63,171 nucleotides of DNA from Bacteroidaceae bacterium (GCA_017534815.1 JAFXVS010000026.1:1-63171), one strand, 5' to 3'. Shown: positions 52,101-62,040, counted from the first letter of the stretch. Numbers and translations: made by a program. The notes: generated from the sequence alone by a model not told the origin.

Positions 52101-54995
52101 TTAGTGCGCTTCTAACCAGTTTTCACCCCATCCGCAGTCGGCATAGAGGGGGACAGAGAGTTTGATGGCGTTCTGCATCTCGTTGATGACCAGCGTCTGG
52201 AGTTGTTCCTTTTCTTCTGGCACAACGGAGAAGTTGAGTTCGTCGTGTACCTGCAGGATCATCTTGGAACGAAGACCCTCTTCACGGATGCGCTTGTCGA
52301 TGCGAATCATCGCCACCTTGATGATGTCGGCAGCCGTTCCCTGAATGGGGGCATTGATGGCATTTCTCTCTGCATAACCTCGCACCACAGCGTTGCGTGA
52401 GTTGATGTCGGGTAACTGACAACGGCGACCTAAAAGTGTCTCTGTATAGCCTAATTGACGGGCTTTTTCGATGCTCTTGTCCATGTATTCCTTCACGCCT
52501 GGATAGGTGGCAAAATAGTCGTCGATAAGCTGTCTGGCTTCTCCTCGACTCACTTCCATCCGCTCAGCCAATCCAAAGGCTGAGATGCCGTAGATGATGC
52601 CGAAATTGGCTGTTTTGGCTTTGCGACGCATCGTGCTGGTCACCTCTTCGAGGGGCACTTTGAAGATCTTGGCGGCTGTCGCCTGATGAATATCGTGTCC
52701 GCTGTTGAAGTCCTCGACCATATTCTTGTCCTGACTCAGGTGTGCCATCAGTCGCAGTTCTATCTGGCTGTAGTCGGCAGAGAAGAAGAGCTCGCCTTCG
52801 TCTGGAATGAAGGCCTTGCGCACCTCTTTCCCGTTCTCGTCACGGATAGGGATGTTCTGCAGATTAGGGTTGCTGGAAGAGAGTCGTCCTGTAGCCGTAA
52901 CCGCTTGATTGTAAGACGTGTGGATGTGTCCTGTACGAGGATTGACGAGCTGAGGTAGGGCATCAATGTAGGTGCTGAGGAGCTTCTTATAACCTCTGTA
53001 GTCGAGTATCTTCTCCACCACAGGATGCTTGCTCTTCAGGGTGAGCAGGGTGGCTTCGTCTGTGACGTATTGTCCCGTCTTCGTCTTCTTGGGTTTCGAG
53101 TCGATTTTGAGCCTGTCGAAGAGGAGTTCGCCAATCTGTTTGGGTGAGCTGATGTTCAGCTCTTGTCCAGCCACTTCGCGTATTTCCTGCTCGATGGCTT
53201 CCATCCGTTCTGTGAACACTTTTGAGGTCTCTGCCAACGATGCTTCATCGATTCTTGCTCCATTCATCTCCATTCTCGCCAACACAGGTACGAGCGGCAT
53301 TTCCACCTCGTCGAAGAGTTGCCAGAGTCCTTTCTCGTACAGTTCCTTCTCCAAGATGTTTTTCAGCTTGAGGGTCACGTCAGCATCCTCAGCCGCATAC
53401 TCATACACGTCCTTGGGATCAAGGTCGTGCATTGAGCGTTGTTTCTTTCCTGCACCAATGAGGCTATCGATATGGATGGTCTGATACTTCAGATAGACTT
53501 CTGCCAAGTAATCCATGTTGTGACGCAACTCTGGGGCAATAATATAATGTGCGATCATCGTGTCGAACATCTTCCCTCGAAGCTCGATGCCATAGTTCGC
53601 CAACACCATCATGTCGTACTTGATATTCTGTCCCACCTTGATGATTTTCTCCGACTCGTACACCTCCTTGAAGATATTAACAACTCTTAACGAATCCTCG
53701 AAGTCTTCGCCCGACCATTCTTCATGATAGGGGATGGGCACATAAAATCCTTCGCCTTCGTTCACAGAAAAGCTCAATCCGACCAATTTTGCCGACATCG
53801 CATCGACTGAAGTCGTTTCTGTATCTAAACTGACAAAATCGAAAGTCAAGATTTTTGCAGCCAAATTCTTCGCTTCTTCCTCCGAATCAACAAGTTGGTA
53901 ATTGTGAGGTGTGTTGCTCAAGTCGCTGAGATTCGAAAAAAACAAGTCACCTTGCCCCGTGGTCGGATTTACAGGCTTCTCAGAGGCTTGAGAAGAGGCA
54001 TTTTGAGTCGTTTGAGTACTCCCTCCAAAGAGGTCGCCGCTGAAGAGGTCATTCATCTGAGCTTTTCCCTTCTTCCCATTGGTTGGTGTCGAAGGGGTGG
54101 GGGAGACGGTTCCATCATTCTGATCAGCTGAAGCAAATTTGCGTTTGCTCAATGTGCGAAACTCCAATCGCTCAAAAATCTCTTTGAGGGCGATTTCATC
54201 GATGGGTTCGCGTTTGAGGCTGTTGAGGTCGAGCGTAATCGGCACATCGGTTTTGATGGCTGCCAGGAACTTCGACATCTTGATGTCCTCCACATGTTCC
54301 TCCACCTTCTTCTTCATCGCACCCTTCAGTTGGTCGATGTTGGCAAGAAGTCCTTCGATGCTGCCAAACTCATTGATGAGCTTGACTGCCGTCTTCTCAC
54401 CCACACCTGGACAACCTGGGTAGTTGTCAGACGAGTCACCCATCAATCCCAACAGGTCAATCACCTGCTTCACGTCGCTGATACCATACTTCGCCTTCAC
54501 TTCTTGCTCGCCCAAGACGTCAAAACCCCCATCAAATCGAGGTTTATACATCTTTACGTTCTTCGCCACCAACTGCCCGTAATCCTTGTCTGGGGTCATC
54601 ATATAAGTGTCGATTCCCTCGATGGATTCGCTTTGTTTGGCCAAAGTGCCGATGACATCATCAGCCTCAAAGCCTGATACCTCCAACACAGGAATGCGAT
54701 AGGCTTTCAACACATCTTTAATAATAGGGACGGCAAAACGGATGCCCTCAGGGGTTTCCTCACGCTGTGCTTTATAGTCAGGGAACGCCTCATGACGGAA
54801 TGTGGGTCCATGAGGGTCGAAAGCGACACCAATATAGTCCGGATTCTCCTTCGTGAGGATCTCTTCGAGGGTGTTGACGAAGCCCAACACCGCCGATGTA
54901 TTTTCACCTTTGCTGTTGATGCGTGGGTTTTTGATAAAGCCATAGTAGGCTCTATAAATCAATGCATAAGCATCGAGAAGGAACAATTTTGCCAT
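52101..54995 (-). CDS. polA: DNA polymerase I
   Basis: The ATG at 54995 (MAKLFLLDAYALIYRAYYGF) gives 964 residues and avoids an unusual upstream extension. The 5' nuclease domain (about 1-290) has GLMGDSSDNYPGCPGVGEKTA (quoted in part: GDSSDNYPGCPG). A low-complexity Ser/Thr/Asn linker (about 305-375) follows. The 3'-5' exonuclease domain begins FVSLDTET with an intact DxE motif. The polymerase domain has motif A SADYSQIELR, motif B RRKAKTANFGIIYG and motif C VHDEL. It joins Okazaki fragments and fills repair gaps. It is divergent from the polyprenyl synthase gene. Confidence 0.96.
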   Translation of the reverse strand: MAKLFLLDAYALIYRAYYGFIKNPRINSKGENTSAVLGFVNTLEEILTKENPDYIGVAFDPHGPTFRHEAFPDYKAQREETPEGIRFAVPIIKDVLKAYRIPVLEVSGFEADDVIGTLAKQSESIEGIDTYMMTPDKDYGQLVAKNVKMYKPRFDGGFDVLGEQEVKAKYGISDVKQVIDLLGLMGDSSDNYPGCPGVGEKTAVKLINEFGSIEGLLANIDQLKGAMKKKVEEHVEDIKMSKFLAAIKTDVPITLDLNSLKREPIDEIALKEIFERLEFRTLSKRKFASADQNDGTVSPTPSTPTNGKKGKAQMNDLFSGDLFGGSTQTTQNASSQASEKPVNPTTGQGDLFFSNLSDLSNTPHNYQLVDSEEEAKNLAAKILTFDFVSLDTETTSVDAMSAKLVGLSFSVNEGEGFYVPIPYHEEWSGEDFEDSLRVVNIFKEVYESEKIIKVGQNIKYDMMVLANYGIELRGKMFDTMIAHYIIAPELRHNMDYLAEVYLKYQTIHIDSLIGAGKKQRSMHDLDPKDVYEYAAEDADVTLKLKNILEKELYEKGLWQLFDEVEMPLVPVLARMEMNGARIDEASLAETSKVFTERMEAIEQEIREVAGQELNISSPKQIGELLFDRLKIDSKPKKTKTGQYVTDEATLLTLKSKHPVVEKILDYRGYKKLLSTYIDALPQLVNPRTGHIHTSYNQAVTATGRLSSSNPNLQNIPIRDENGKEVRKAFIPDEGELFFSADYSQIELRLMAHLSQDKNMVEDFNSGHDIHQATAAKIFKVPLEEVTSTMRRKAKTANFGIIYGISAFGLAERMEVSRGEARQLIDDYFATYPGVKEYMDKSIEKARQLGYTETLLGRRCQLPDINSRNAVVRGYAERNAINAPIQGTAADIIKVAMIRIDKRIREEGLRSKMILQVHDELNFSVVPEEKEQLQTLVINEMQNAIKLSVPLYADCGWGENWLEAH

Positions 54996-55046
54996 TTCTT
55001 TTTGGATTTTGTGTGTAAACTTACGAATTATATTTGAAAAAAGCAC

Positions 55047-55054
55047 TAACTTTG
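55047..55054 (+). promoter_or_regulatory. -7 box deciding the polyprenyl synthase start
   Basis: TAACTTTG, followed by CAG, lies 19 bp before the ATG at 55073 and inside the longer open frame that begins at 55034. The upstream ATG therefore could not be on this transcript, which favours 55073. Confidence 0.6.
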
Positions 55055-55072
55055 CAGATGTTTTTCAAAAAG

Positions 55073-56050
55073 ATGGATGCATTACAGCAAATAAGAAAGC
55101 CAATTGAGGCCGAAATGGACAAATACAAGCAGGTATTTGATTCCTATCTCGTACATTCTAACCCCATTCTGCAAGAGGTGCTTGCCACCATTGCCAGCAG
55201 GAGGGGAAAGATGATGCGTCCTATGCTCACGCTTTTGGCCGCCAAGTTGATTGCAGGCGAAGTGAATGAGCATTCTATCTATACGGCTGCCACTTTCGAG
55301 TTTTTCCATACTGCCAGTCTTGTACATGATGATGTGGTCGATGAAAGCGGCGAACGTCGTGGACAGAAATCCGTCAATAATGCTTATGGCAACCAAGTGG
55401 CTGTGCTGGTGGGCGATTTCATCCTGGCAAATGCCCTTCGTTGTGCTGCTAAGACGGGCAGTTCAGCGCTGATTGAGACGGTGTCTGTTGCTGCGCAGAA
55501 TCTGGCTTGTGGCGAGCTTCTGCAATTCAACAACGTGAAGAATCAGGCCGTTGATGAGGCTGTCTATTTTGACATCATCCGCAATAAGACGGCTGCGCTC
55601 TTCTCTGCTTGTGCTGAAGCTGGCGCAATGTCGGTTTCCTCTGATGAAATGGCGCAAAAGACCCTGCATGACTTTGGTGAATACGTGGGTATCTGCTTCC
55701 AGATCCGTGATGACATCTTCGATTATCACCACGATTCTGCTATTGGCAAACCTACAGCCAATGATATGAAGGAGGGTAAATTGACCCTTCCTGTCATTCA
55801 CGCCCTGCTCGCTACTGACAACCAAGAGATGTTCGCTCTTGCCCAGAAGGTGAAGAATCTGGAGGCTTCACAGGATGAAATCGATGTTTTGGTCGATTTC
55901 ACCAAAGAAAATGGGGGTATAGAGTATGCTGTACAGGTGATGAACGACTACGCTCAGAAAGCAAAAGACCTGCTTGCATCCTTCCCAGCTTCGGATGTCA
56001 AGCAAGCTCTTTTCACTTATGTGGATTACGTCGTAGGACGCTCCATCTAA
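55073..56050 (+). CDS. Long-chain polyprenyl diphosphate synthase
   Basis: The chosen start (MDALQQIRKPIEAEM) gives 325 residues. The two Asp-rich motifs of trans-prenyltransferases are present: LVHDDVVDESGERRG (first) and FQIRDDIFDYHHD (second), with KTAALF between them. It condenses isopentenyl diphosphate with an allylic primer, probably to make the menaquinone side chain (octaprenyl-type), although chain length cannot be read by eye. It is cytoplasmic or loosely membrane-bound. It is a single rightward gene convergent with deoC. Confidence 0.93.
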   Translation: MDALQQIRKPIEAEMDKYKQVFDSYLVHSNPILQEVLATIASRRGKMMRPMLTLLAAKLIAGEVNEHSIYTAATFEFFHTASLVHDDVVDESGERRGQKSVNNAYGNQVAVLVGDFILANALRCAAKTGSSALIETVSVAAQNLACGELLQFNNVKNQAVDEAVYFDIIRNKTAALFSACAEAGAMSVSSDEMAQKTLHDFGEYVGICFQIRDDIFDYHHDSAIGKPTANDMKEGKLTLPVIHALLATDNQEMFALAQKVKNLEASQDEIDVLVDFTKENGGIEYAVQVMNDYAQKAKDLLASFPASDVKQALFTYVDYVVGRSI

Positions 56051-56079
56051 GGTTTCTTCCTATCGATTTGATTGATTTT

Positions 56080-56967
56080 TCAGAAGAATTTCACGTCCTT
56101 TCCTTCTATCTCTGACAACAGTTTGTTGGCCAACGAACTGGTGCCTAATCGCAACCATTGGTTGGTCAGCCATTTCTCGCCCAACACTTCCTTTACGATT
56201 GTGTAGTAGGTGAGGGCATCTTCCACCGTCTTCATGCCACCAGCAGGCTTGAAACCTATTTGAATGCCCGTCTTGTCGTAATATTCCTTGATGGCTTGAC
56301 ACATGACGAAGGCTGCCTCAGGCGTAGCGGCTGGTTCCAGTTTGCCTGTAGAGGTCTTGATGTAGTCGGCTCCTGCATACATCGCAAGGATGCTGGCAGT
56401 CTTGATGTTCTTGGCCGTCTTGAGGCATCCAGTTTCGAGGATAGTCTTGAGTTTCTTCTCCCCACAGACGGCTTTCATTTCAGCGATTTCATCGCACATT
56501 CCCTCATAATCGCCTGTCAGGAACTTGCCCACAGGAATGACCATATCAATCTCTGTGGCGCCGTCCTTGAGCGCTAATGCTGTCTCAGCAATCTTTACCT
56601 CGATGAAGGTCTGTGCTGATGGGAAACTGCCTGATACACAAGCGATTTCAACTTCTTCGTTCTCTAAGGTGTCGTGACAGATCTTCGCAAAACAGGGATA
56701 GACGCATACCGTCGCCACGTGTCCCAGTTCTGGATAGACATCGTCAAACTTGTTCACCTTCTCCACAAACTTCAGCACGCTGTCCTCGCTGTCTGTGGTC
56801 TTGAGGGTAGTGAGTTCCACGCTGTTCAGCAGGAACTGCTTGATTTCTTTGGTGTTGTTCTCTGCCAAGTGCTCCTTCAACAAGGTTTCCACCTGACGTT
56901 TCACCTTCTCATCATCGAGGTCTAAATCATACTGCTTCAGCACCTCAAAATACTTGTTTTCTTCCAT
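56080..56967 (-). CDS. deoC: Deoxyribose-phosphate aldolase DeoC
   Basis: The 295-residue class I aldolase splits 2-deoxyribose 5-phosphate into glyceraldehyde 3-phosphate and acetaldehyde in deoxynucleoside breakdown. Motifs are VCVYPCF, EIDMVIPVG, YIKTSTGK with the Schiff-base Lys, and GFKPAGG with the second active-site Lys. It is longer than the compact E. coli enzyme because of an N-terminal extension of about 45 residues. It is the last gene of the leftward uvrC-dtd-deoC run, 15 bp after dtd. Confidence 0.95.
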   Translation of the reverse strand: MEENKYFEVLKQYDLDLDDEKVKRQVETLLKEHLAENNTKEIKQFLLNSVELTTLKTTDSEDSVLKFVEKVNKFDDVYPELGHVATVCVYPCFAKICHDTLENEEVEIACVSGSFPSAQTFIEVKIAETALALKDGATEIDMVIPVGKFLTGDYEGMCDEIAEMKAVCGEKKLKTILETGCLKTAKNIKTASILAMYAGADYIKTSTGKLEPAATPEAAFVMCQAIKEYYDKTGIQIGFKPAGGMKTVEDALTYYTIVKEVLGEKWLTNQWLRLGTSSLANKLLSEIEGKDVKFF

Positions 56968-56982
56968 TTTGTTCGTATCTAT

Positions 56983-57435
56983 TTATTCTTTATTCTTCGT
57001 ATCCATACAGATGGTCACAGGACCATCATTCAGCAGTTCCACCTTCATGTCAGCGCCAAACTCTCCTGTACTGACAGGTTTGCCCAAGTTCTCCGATAAA
57101 ACCGCACAGAATCGCTCGTAGAGGGGGATGGTGACCTCATGACTGCCTGCCCTCAGATAGGAGGGTCGGTTTCCTTTCTTGTAACTTGCCCACAAAGTGA
57201 ACTGGCTGACCACCAAGATCTCGCCGCCTACATCCAGGATGGATTTGTTCATCACGCCGTTCTCGTCATCAAACACACGCAAGTTGCAGATTTTCTTTGC
57301 CAACCAATCTATATCTTCTTCATTATCAGCATTTTCACAACCAACCAGAACCAAATAGCCCTTACCGATTGCTACAGTTCTCTCTCCGTTGATGGTGACA
57401 GAAGCGTGTGTGACTCGTTGTATGACTGCTCTCAT
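56983..57435 (-). CDS. dtd: D-aminoacyl-tRNA deacylase
   Basis: The 150-residue enzyme hydrolyses D-amino acids from mischarged tRNA. Motifs are the N-terminal MRAVIQRVTHASVTI, VVSQFTLWASYKKGNRPS (equivalent to the SQFTLYA signature) and NDGPVTICMDT, the Gly-Pro loop used for chiral selection. The length is normal. It lies 15 bp after uvrC and 15 bp before deoC, clearly in one operon. Confidence 0.96.
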   Translation of the reverse strand: MRAVIQRVTHASVTINGERTVAIGKGYLVLVGCENADNEEDIDWLAKKICNLRVFDDENGVMNKSILDVGGEILVVSQFTLWASYKKGNRPSYLRAGSHEVTIPLYERFCAVLSENLGKPVSTGEFGADMKVELLNDGPVTICMDTKNKE

Positions 57436-57450
57436 CTTCTTTCTTATATT

Positions 57451-59268
57451 TTATTCGTTGAAATAATCTTTAATCAATTGTGCCTTCGATGCGCCAATCG
57501 CATCCTTAAGTTCTTCGTAATCAGCCTCTTTGATACGTTTGACGCTCTTGAACTTCTTGAGCAACAGCGTCTTGGTGGCTGTGCCGATACCCTTGATGTG
57601 GTCGAGTTCAGACTCCGTATTGTGCTTGGCGCGCTTCTCCTTGTGGAATGTGATTGCAAAGCGGTGTACCTCGTCCTGAATCTGCGTGAGCAGTTTGAAG
57701 AGGGGACTGTCCATCTCGATACCCACCACTTGGGCAGGGAAACCAAAGAGGAGTTCGTTGGTGCGATGGTGACTGTCTTTGGCCAATCCTGCGATGGGAA
57801 TGTCCAAGTGCAGCTGGTCTTCGATAACCTTTCTCACCACTTCCATCTGCCCCTTGCCGCCGTCTGTGATGATGAGGTCGGGTAGGGGAGTCTCTTCCTC
57901 GATGGCTCGGCTGTATTTGCGATACACCACCTCACTCATAGATGCGTAATCGTCTGGACCTATCACCGTTTTGATATTGTATTTCCGATAGTCGTTCTTC
58001 GACTTCTTTCCTCCGATGAAAACGACACATCCAGCTACAGCGTCTTGTCCCATGATGTTGGAGTTGTCGAAACACTCGATGCGCATAGGAATCTTGGGCA
58101 GTTTCAGTTTGCGTTGCAGTTCCTTTAGGATATTCACATTCCGTTGGTCAGGATTCAGCCGTTCTGCCTGTTTGAGGGCATCAATGCGGTATTGGCGTAC
58201 ATTCGACTCCGACAGGAACAGCAATTTCTTCTTGTCACCCGCTTTGGGTACGATGAATTGGGCATCTTTCAGGGTGAAGTCCAGTTCAAACGGCACCACA
58301 ATCTCCTTCGATTCATCGCCATATTGTTCACGCATATCGATAATGGCCAACGAAAGAATCTCTTCAGCGCTTTCATCCAGACGTTTCTTGTATTCATTGG
58401 TGAAGACGCGTGTGATGCAGCCGTTCACCACGTGCATATAATTGACGTAAGCCTTGTTTTCATCGTCCTCAATGCTGAATACATCGATGTTTTGGTTCGT
58501 GCTGGTGATTACGCGGCTCTTGCTGTCAAATTCTTTTGCAAGCAAATACTTCTGCTTCACCGTTTCTGCCTCCAAAAAATGCTCCTGCTCCGCTAAGGTC
58601 TGCATCTCTTCGAGCAGTTTCTGGCATAGGTTCCTTGTGTTGCCACTCAGAATTTCTTTGATTTCATCAATCTGCTCAAGGTATTCTTCCCTCGTTTGAA
58701 GTCCGATGCAGGGTGCTTTACACTTGCCAATATCGTAGTAAAGGCACTTTCTCAATTTCCCCTCTTCCAACTTTTCTGGTGTGATGACGGTGTGGCAAAG
58801 GCGCACTTGATAGATTTTCCCAATCAGTTCCATCATCGCGTTCAACGTGCCAATATGACTGAAGGGACCATAATAACTGCCCGTTTTCTTGTCGATGGTT
58901 CGGGTCTTGATGACTCGTGGAAAGTATTCGTTGGTGATACACACAGAAGGGTAGGTCTTGTCATCTTTCAGCAGAATGTTGTAGAACGGCTGGTGTGCCT
59001 TGATGAGGTTGTTTTCCTGAATCAGCGCATCCTCTTCTGTTGGCACCACCACATACTTGATGTCCTCGATCTTGCTGACAAGAATTTGTGTCTTGCGATT
59101 CTTGAACGAATTGTTGAAGTAGGAACTCACCCTGCGTTTCAGGTTCTTTGCCTTACCCACATAAATTACCTTGCCATCCTTATCCAAGTATTGATAGCAT
59201 CCAGGTTCTTCTGTGAGACTGCTGACAATCACCTTCAGCCGTTGGAGTCTTTCTTCGTCTTTCGTCAT
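57451..59268 (-). CDS. uvrC: UvrABC excinuclease subunit C
   Basis: The ATG at 59268 (MTKDEERLQRLK) gives 605 residues; the open frame extends 71 codons further through a parS site and is not needed. The GIY-YIG nuclease domain (about 15-95) has GCYQYLDKDG and VIYVGKAKNLKRRV. A Cys-containing segment (CLYYDIGKCKAPC), a UVR motif (about 195-230), the RNase H-like endonuclease (IECFDNSNIMGQDAVAG) and a C-terminal helix-hairpin-helix (IKGIGTATKTLLLKKF) follow. It makes the two incisions in nucleotide excision repair. It is followed closely by dtd and deoC. Confidence 0.96.
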   Translation of the reverse strand: MTKDEERLQRLKVIVSSLTEEPGCYQYLDKDGKVIYVGKAKNLKRRVSSYFNNSFKNRKTQILVSKIEDIKYVVVPTEEDALIQENNLIKAHQPFYNILLKDDKTYPSVCITNEYFPRVIKTRTIDKKTGSYYGPFSHIGTLNAMMELIGKIYQVRLCHTVITPEKLEEGKLRKCLYYDIGKCKAPCIGLQTREEYLEQIDEIKEILSGNTRNLCQKLLEEMQTLAEQEHFLEAETVKQKYLLAKEFDSKSRVITSTNQNIDVFSIEDDENKAYVNYMHVVNGCITRVFTNEYKKRLDESAEEILSLAIIDMREQYGDESKEIVVPFELDFTLKDAQFIVPKAGDKKKLLFLSESNVRQYRIDALKQAERLNPDQRNVNILKELQRKLKLPKIPMRIECFDNSNIMGQDAVAGCVVFIGGKKSKNDYRKYNIKTVIGPDDYASMSEVVYRKYSRAIEEETPLPDLIITDGGKGQMEVVRKVIEDQLHLDIPIAGLAKDSHHRTNELLFGFPAQVVGIEMDSPLFKLLTQIQDEVHRFAITFHKEKRAKHNTESELDHIKGIGTATKTLLLKKFKSVKRIKEADYEELKDAIGASKAQLIKDYFNE

Positions 59269-59312
59269 GTTGTTCGCAATGTTCCGTTGTTTCCCACTTG
59301 AAGTAATACTTT

Positions 59313-59328
59313 TGTTCCACGTGAAACA
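59313..59328. promoter_or_regulatory. parS site 1 (ParB-binding)
   Basis: The 16-mer TGTTCCACGTGAAACA is identical to the B. subtilis parS consensus. It lies between uvrC and apt. A further half-site, GTGAAACA, lies at 59358-59365. Confidence 0.85.
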
Positions 59329-59410
59329 ATTTGTCGCTAACTGCCCAATTATCAGCGTGAAACAAAGATGTGCTTTAGTGGGAAGTGAGTCCGTTTTGGT
59401 GTGGCACCTT

Positions 59411-59947
59411 TTAGATGCGGAGGAGGGTGGTGATCTCGATTCCGTCGCCGATGGCCTCTCTGCCTTGCAGACCCTCATCACGAATCTCTATCACGAAGTT
59501 CATGTAGCAGGCTTTGGGGTTGAACTTCTTGACGAGGTTCCAGGCTGCCTTGATGGTGCCGCCAGTTGCCAACAGATCGTCATGAAGGAGCACCACATCG
59601 TTCTCATCGATGGCATCCACATGAATCTCGATGGTGTCTTCACCATATTCTTTGGTGTACGATTCCTTCAGGGTCTTGTAGGGCAGTTTGCCGGGTTTGC
59701 GAGCCATCACAAATCCAGCATGGAGGCGACGTGCCAGGATGGCGCCCATCACATAGCCGCGAGTCTCCAGTCCCACCACCTTCGTGATGCCCTTGTCCTT
59801 GTAGAGTTCGTACAGTTCCTCTTCCATAATCTCCAAAGCTTTGGCGTCCTTGAAGAGCGTAGTCACATCACGAAAGTTGATACCCTTCTTGGGGAAGTCA
59901 GGGATACTACGCAAATGGTCTAATAGATATGGGTTGTTAAGTTCCAT
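59411..59947 (-). CDS. apt: Adenine phosphoribosyltransferase
   Basis: The 178-residue enzyme converts adenine and PRPP to AMP for purine salvage. It has IPDFPKKGINFRDVTTLF near the N-terminus, GLETRGYVMG, MARKPGKLPY and the PRPP loop VVLLHDDLLATGGTIKA. The length is normal. It lies between mnmG (133 bp upstream) and uvrC (142 bp downstream), and each gap holds one parS site. Confidence 0.95.
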   Translation of the reverse strand: MELNNPYLLDHLRSIPDFPKKGINFRDVTTLFKDAKALEIMEEELYELYKDKGITKVVGLETRGYVMGAILARRLHAGFVMARKPGKLPYKTLKESYTKEYGEDTIEIHVDAIDENDVVLLHDDLLATGGTIKAAWNLVKKFNPKACYMNFVIEIRDEGLQGREAIGDGIEITTLLRI

Positions 59948-60015
59948 TGTTTTGTTATATGGTTGGTTATGTTGTTGCTTCTAAATCGCTGATTTTGCAT
60001 ATCATACATTTAAAT

Positions 60016-60031
60016 TGTTTCACGTGAAACA
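60016..60031. promoter_or_regulatory. parS site 2 (ParB-binding)
   Basis: TGTTTCACGTGAAACA, a perfect 16-bp palindrome and the general bacterial parS consensus, lies between apt and mnmG, 703 bp from the first site. Confidence 0.9.
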
Positions 60032-60080
60032 ACGCTTTGCACTCTATACTCTCAACTCTATACCCTAACTCTAAACACCT

Positions 60081-62018
60081 TCACCTTCCCATCAGCACCA
60101 GCATGATGTTGATGTCAGAGGGTGAGACCCCTGGGATGCGTGAGGCCTGAGCCAGCGTGACGGGTTGGATGGCTTGCAGTTTCTGGCGTGCTTCGATGGA
60201 GATTTGGGTCATGTTGGGGTAGTCGAACTTGCCCAAAATTTTGATGTTCTCCAAGCGTATCATCTTGTCCGCCATCTGCTGCTCGCGATAGATGTAGCCC
60301 TTGTATTTGATTTGTATTTCAGCCGCCTCGATTATTTCCTCTCTGCGTGGGTCATTGCCCAAGATACGCTCCAATTCCTTGCGGAAACTGTCAATGTGTG
60401 GGGCGATGTTGTTGATGTTGATCTGGGGGCGTCCCAAGAGTTCTTCCAGCTTGCATCCTTGACGGAGTGGGGTAGTGCCGAGGGTTTCCAACGATGGATT
60501 GATGAGCGAAGGTTTGAGTGAGAAATTCGCCACAAAAGTCGTGATAGCCTCTATCTTCTCCTTCTTCGTCTGCATCAGCTGATAACGTTCTTTTGACGCC
60601 AATCCCAGCTTATAACTGCGCTCAGTCAGACGCATGTCAGCATCGTCCTGACGCAGCAAAATGCGGTACTCAGCACGTGAGGTGAACATACGGTAAGGCT
60701 CATCCACACCCTTTGTCACAAGGTCATCAATCAGCACACCGATATAGGCCTCGTTTCTGCCTAACGTGAAAGGCTCGCCGTTGTTGAGCATAGCGCCTGA
60801 TTCATCATTCTCAGAACACTTCATGATGCTGCAGTTGATGGCAGCGTTGATGCCAGCCACCACCCCTTGTCCAGCAGCTTCCTCATAGCCTGTCGTGCCG
60901 TTCACCTGTCCTGCCATAAAGAGGTTCTTCACCACTTTCGACTCCAAAGAATGGGTCAGTTGGGTGGGGTCGAAGAAATCATATTCGATGGCATAGCCTG
61001 GTCGATACACCTCCAGATTTTTGAAAGCTGGAATCTTGCGAAGGGCATTGATTTGGATGTCCATCGGCAGCGAAGACGAGAAGCCGTTCAGGTACATTTC
61101 GTTGGTCGTTTCCCCCTCAGGTTCGAGGAAGAGCATGTGCTCATCTCTGTCTGGGAACGTATGCAGTTTGGTTTCGATGCTGGGACAATAACGGGGACCG
61201 ATACTCTGGATTTGTCCGTTATATAGGGGCGAATCAGGCAGTCCTGAACGCAGCACCTCATGCACCTCTGTGTTCGTATAGCAGATCCAGCAGGGCAGGT
61301 TGTTGCGCTCACTCACAGACGTCCGCTCTGTGGGCAGATAAGAGAACTTGTGGAAGTCGTGGTCACCATCCTGCATCTCCATCAGCGAGAAATCCACACT
61401 CCTCTTGTCGATGCGTACAGGTGTGCCGGTCTTCATTCGTCCAGCACGGATGCCGTGTTTCGTGATGCTCTCCGTCAGTTCCAACGAAGCCGCCTCGGCA
61501 CATCTGCCGCCTGGAATCTTCACCCTGCCGATATGCATCAGTCCGTTCAGGAAGGTGCCTGCCGTGATGATGACACATCGTGCACGAAACTCAGCTCCGT
61601 AGTACGTCTTAACACCTTGAACTATCTGATTTTCAACAACTAACTCTCTCACTTGGTCTTGCCATATTTGCAGATTGGGGATATTCTCCAGCACCTCTCG
61701 CCAAGTCCAGATAAACTTTGCACGGTCGCATTGAGAACGGGGACTCCATACAGCGGGACCCTTCGAGAGGTTCAGCATCCTGAATTGCAAACTGCAACGG
61801 TCAGTCACGATGCCCGTATAGCCTCCCAAAGCATCTATCTCTCTCACAATCTGTCCCTTAGCGATGCCACCAATAGCAGGATTGCACGACATCTGTGCAA
61901 TCTTGTTCATATCCATCGTGATGAGACACGTCTTGGCACCCAAATTCGCAGCAGCAGCAGCAGCCTCACACCCAGCGTGACCTGCCCCCACCACTACCAC
62001 ATCGTAGTTGAAAATCAT
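60081..62018 (-). CDS. mnmG: tRNA uridine-34 carboxymethylaminomethyl enzyme MnmG
   Basis: The 645-residue FAD protein, with MnmE, modifies the wobble uridine of several tRNAs. The N-terminal FAD-binding motif is VVVVGAGHAGCEAA (about 6-19). Other signatures are SCNPAIGGIAKG, GPAVWSPRSQCDR, GTFLNGLMHIG, PGGRCAEAAS, LFMAGQVNGTTGYEEAAGQG and the C-terminal helical domain ending ARIPGVSPSDI... The length is typical (about 620-650). The gene is often close to the replication origin in bacteria, which fits the parS sites nearby. A full promoter lies upstream. Confidence 0.97.
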   Translation of the reverse strand: MIFNYDVVVVGAGHAGCEAAAAAANLGAKTCLITMDMNKIAQMSCNPAIGGIAKGQIVREIDALGGYTGIVTDRCSLQFRMLNLSKGPAVWSPRSQCDRAKFIWTWREVLENIPNLQIWQDQVRELVVENQIVQGVKTYYGAEFRARCVIITAGTFLNGLMHIGRVKIPGGRCAEAASLELTESITKHGIRAGRMKTGTPVRIDKRSVDFSLMEMQDGDHDFHKFSYLPTERTSVSERNNLPCWICYTNTEVHEVLRSGLPDSPLYNGQIQSIGPRYCPSIETKLHTFPDRDEHMLFLEPEGETTNEMYLNGFSSSLPMDIQINALRKIPAFKNLEVYRPGYAIEYDFFDPTQLTHSLESKVVKNLFMAGQVNGTTGYEEAAGQGVVAGINAAINCSIMKCSENDESGAMLNNGEPFTLGRNEAYIGVLIDDLVTKGVDEPYRMFTSRAEYRILLRQDDADMRLTERSYKLGLASKERYQLMQTKKEKIEAITTFVANFSLKPSLINPSLETLGTTPLRQGCKLEELLGRPQININNIAPHIDSFRKELERILGNDPRREEIIEAAEIQIKYKGYIYREQQMADKMIRLENIKILGKFDYPNMTQISIEARQKLQAIQPVTLAQASRIPGVSPSDINIMLVLMGR

Positions 62019-62040
62019 CTTATTACGCGTAATTGAAGTG

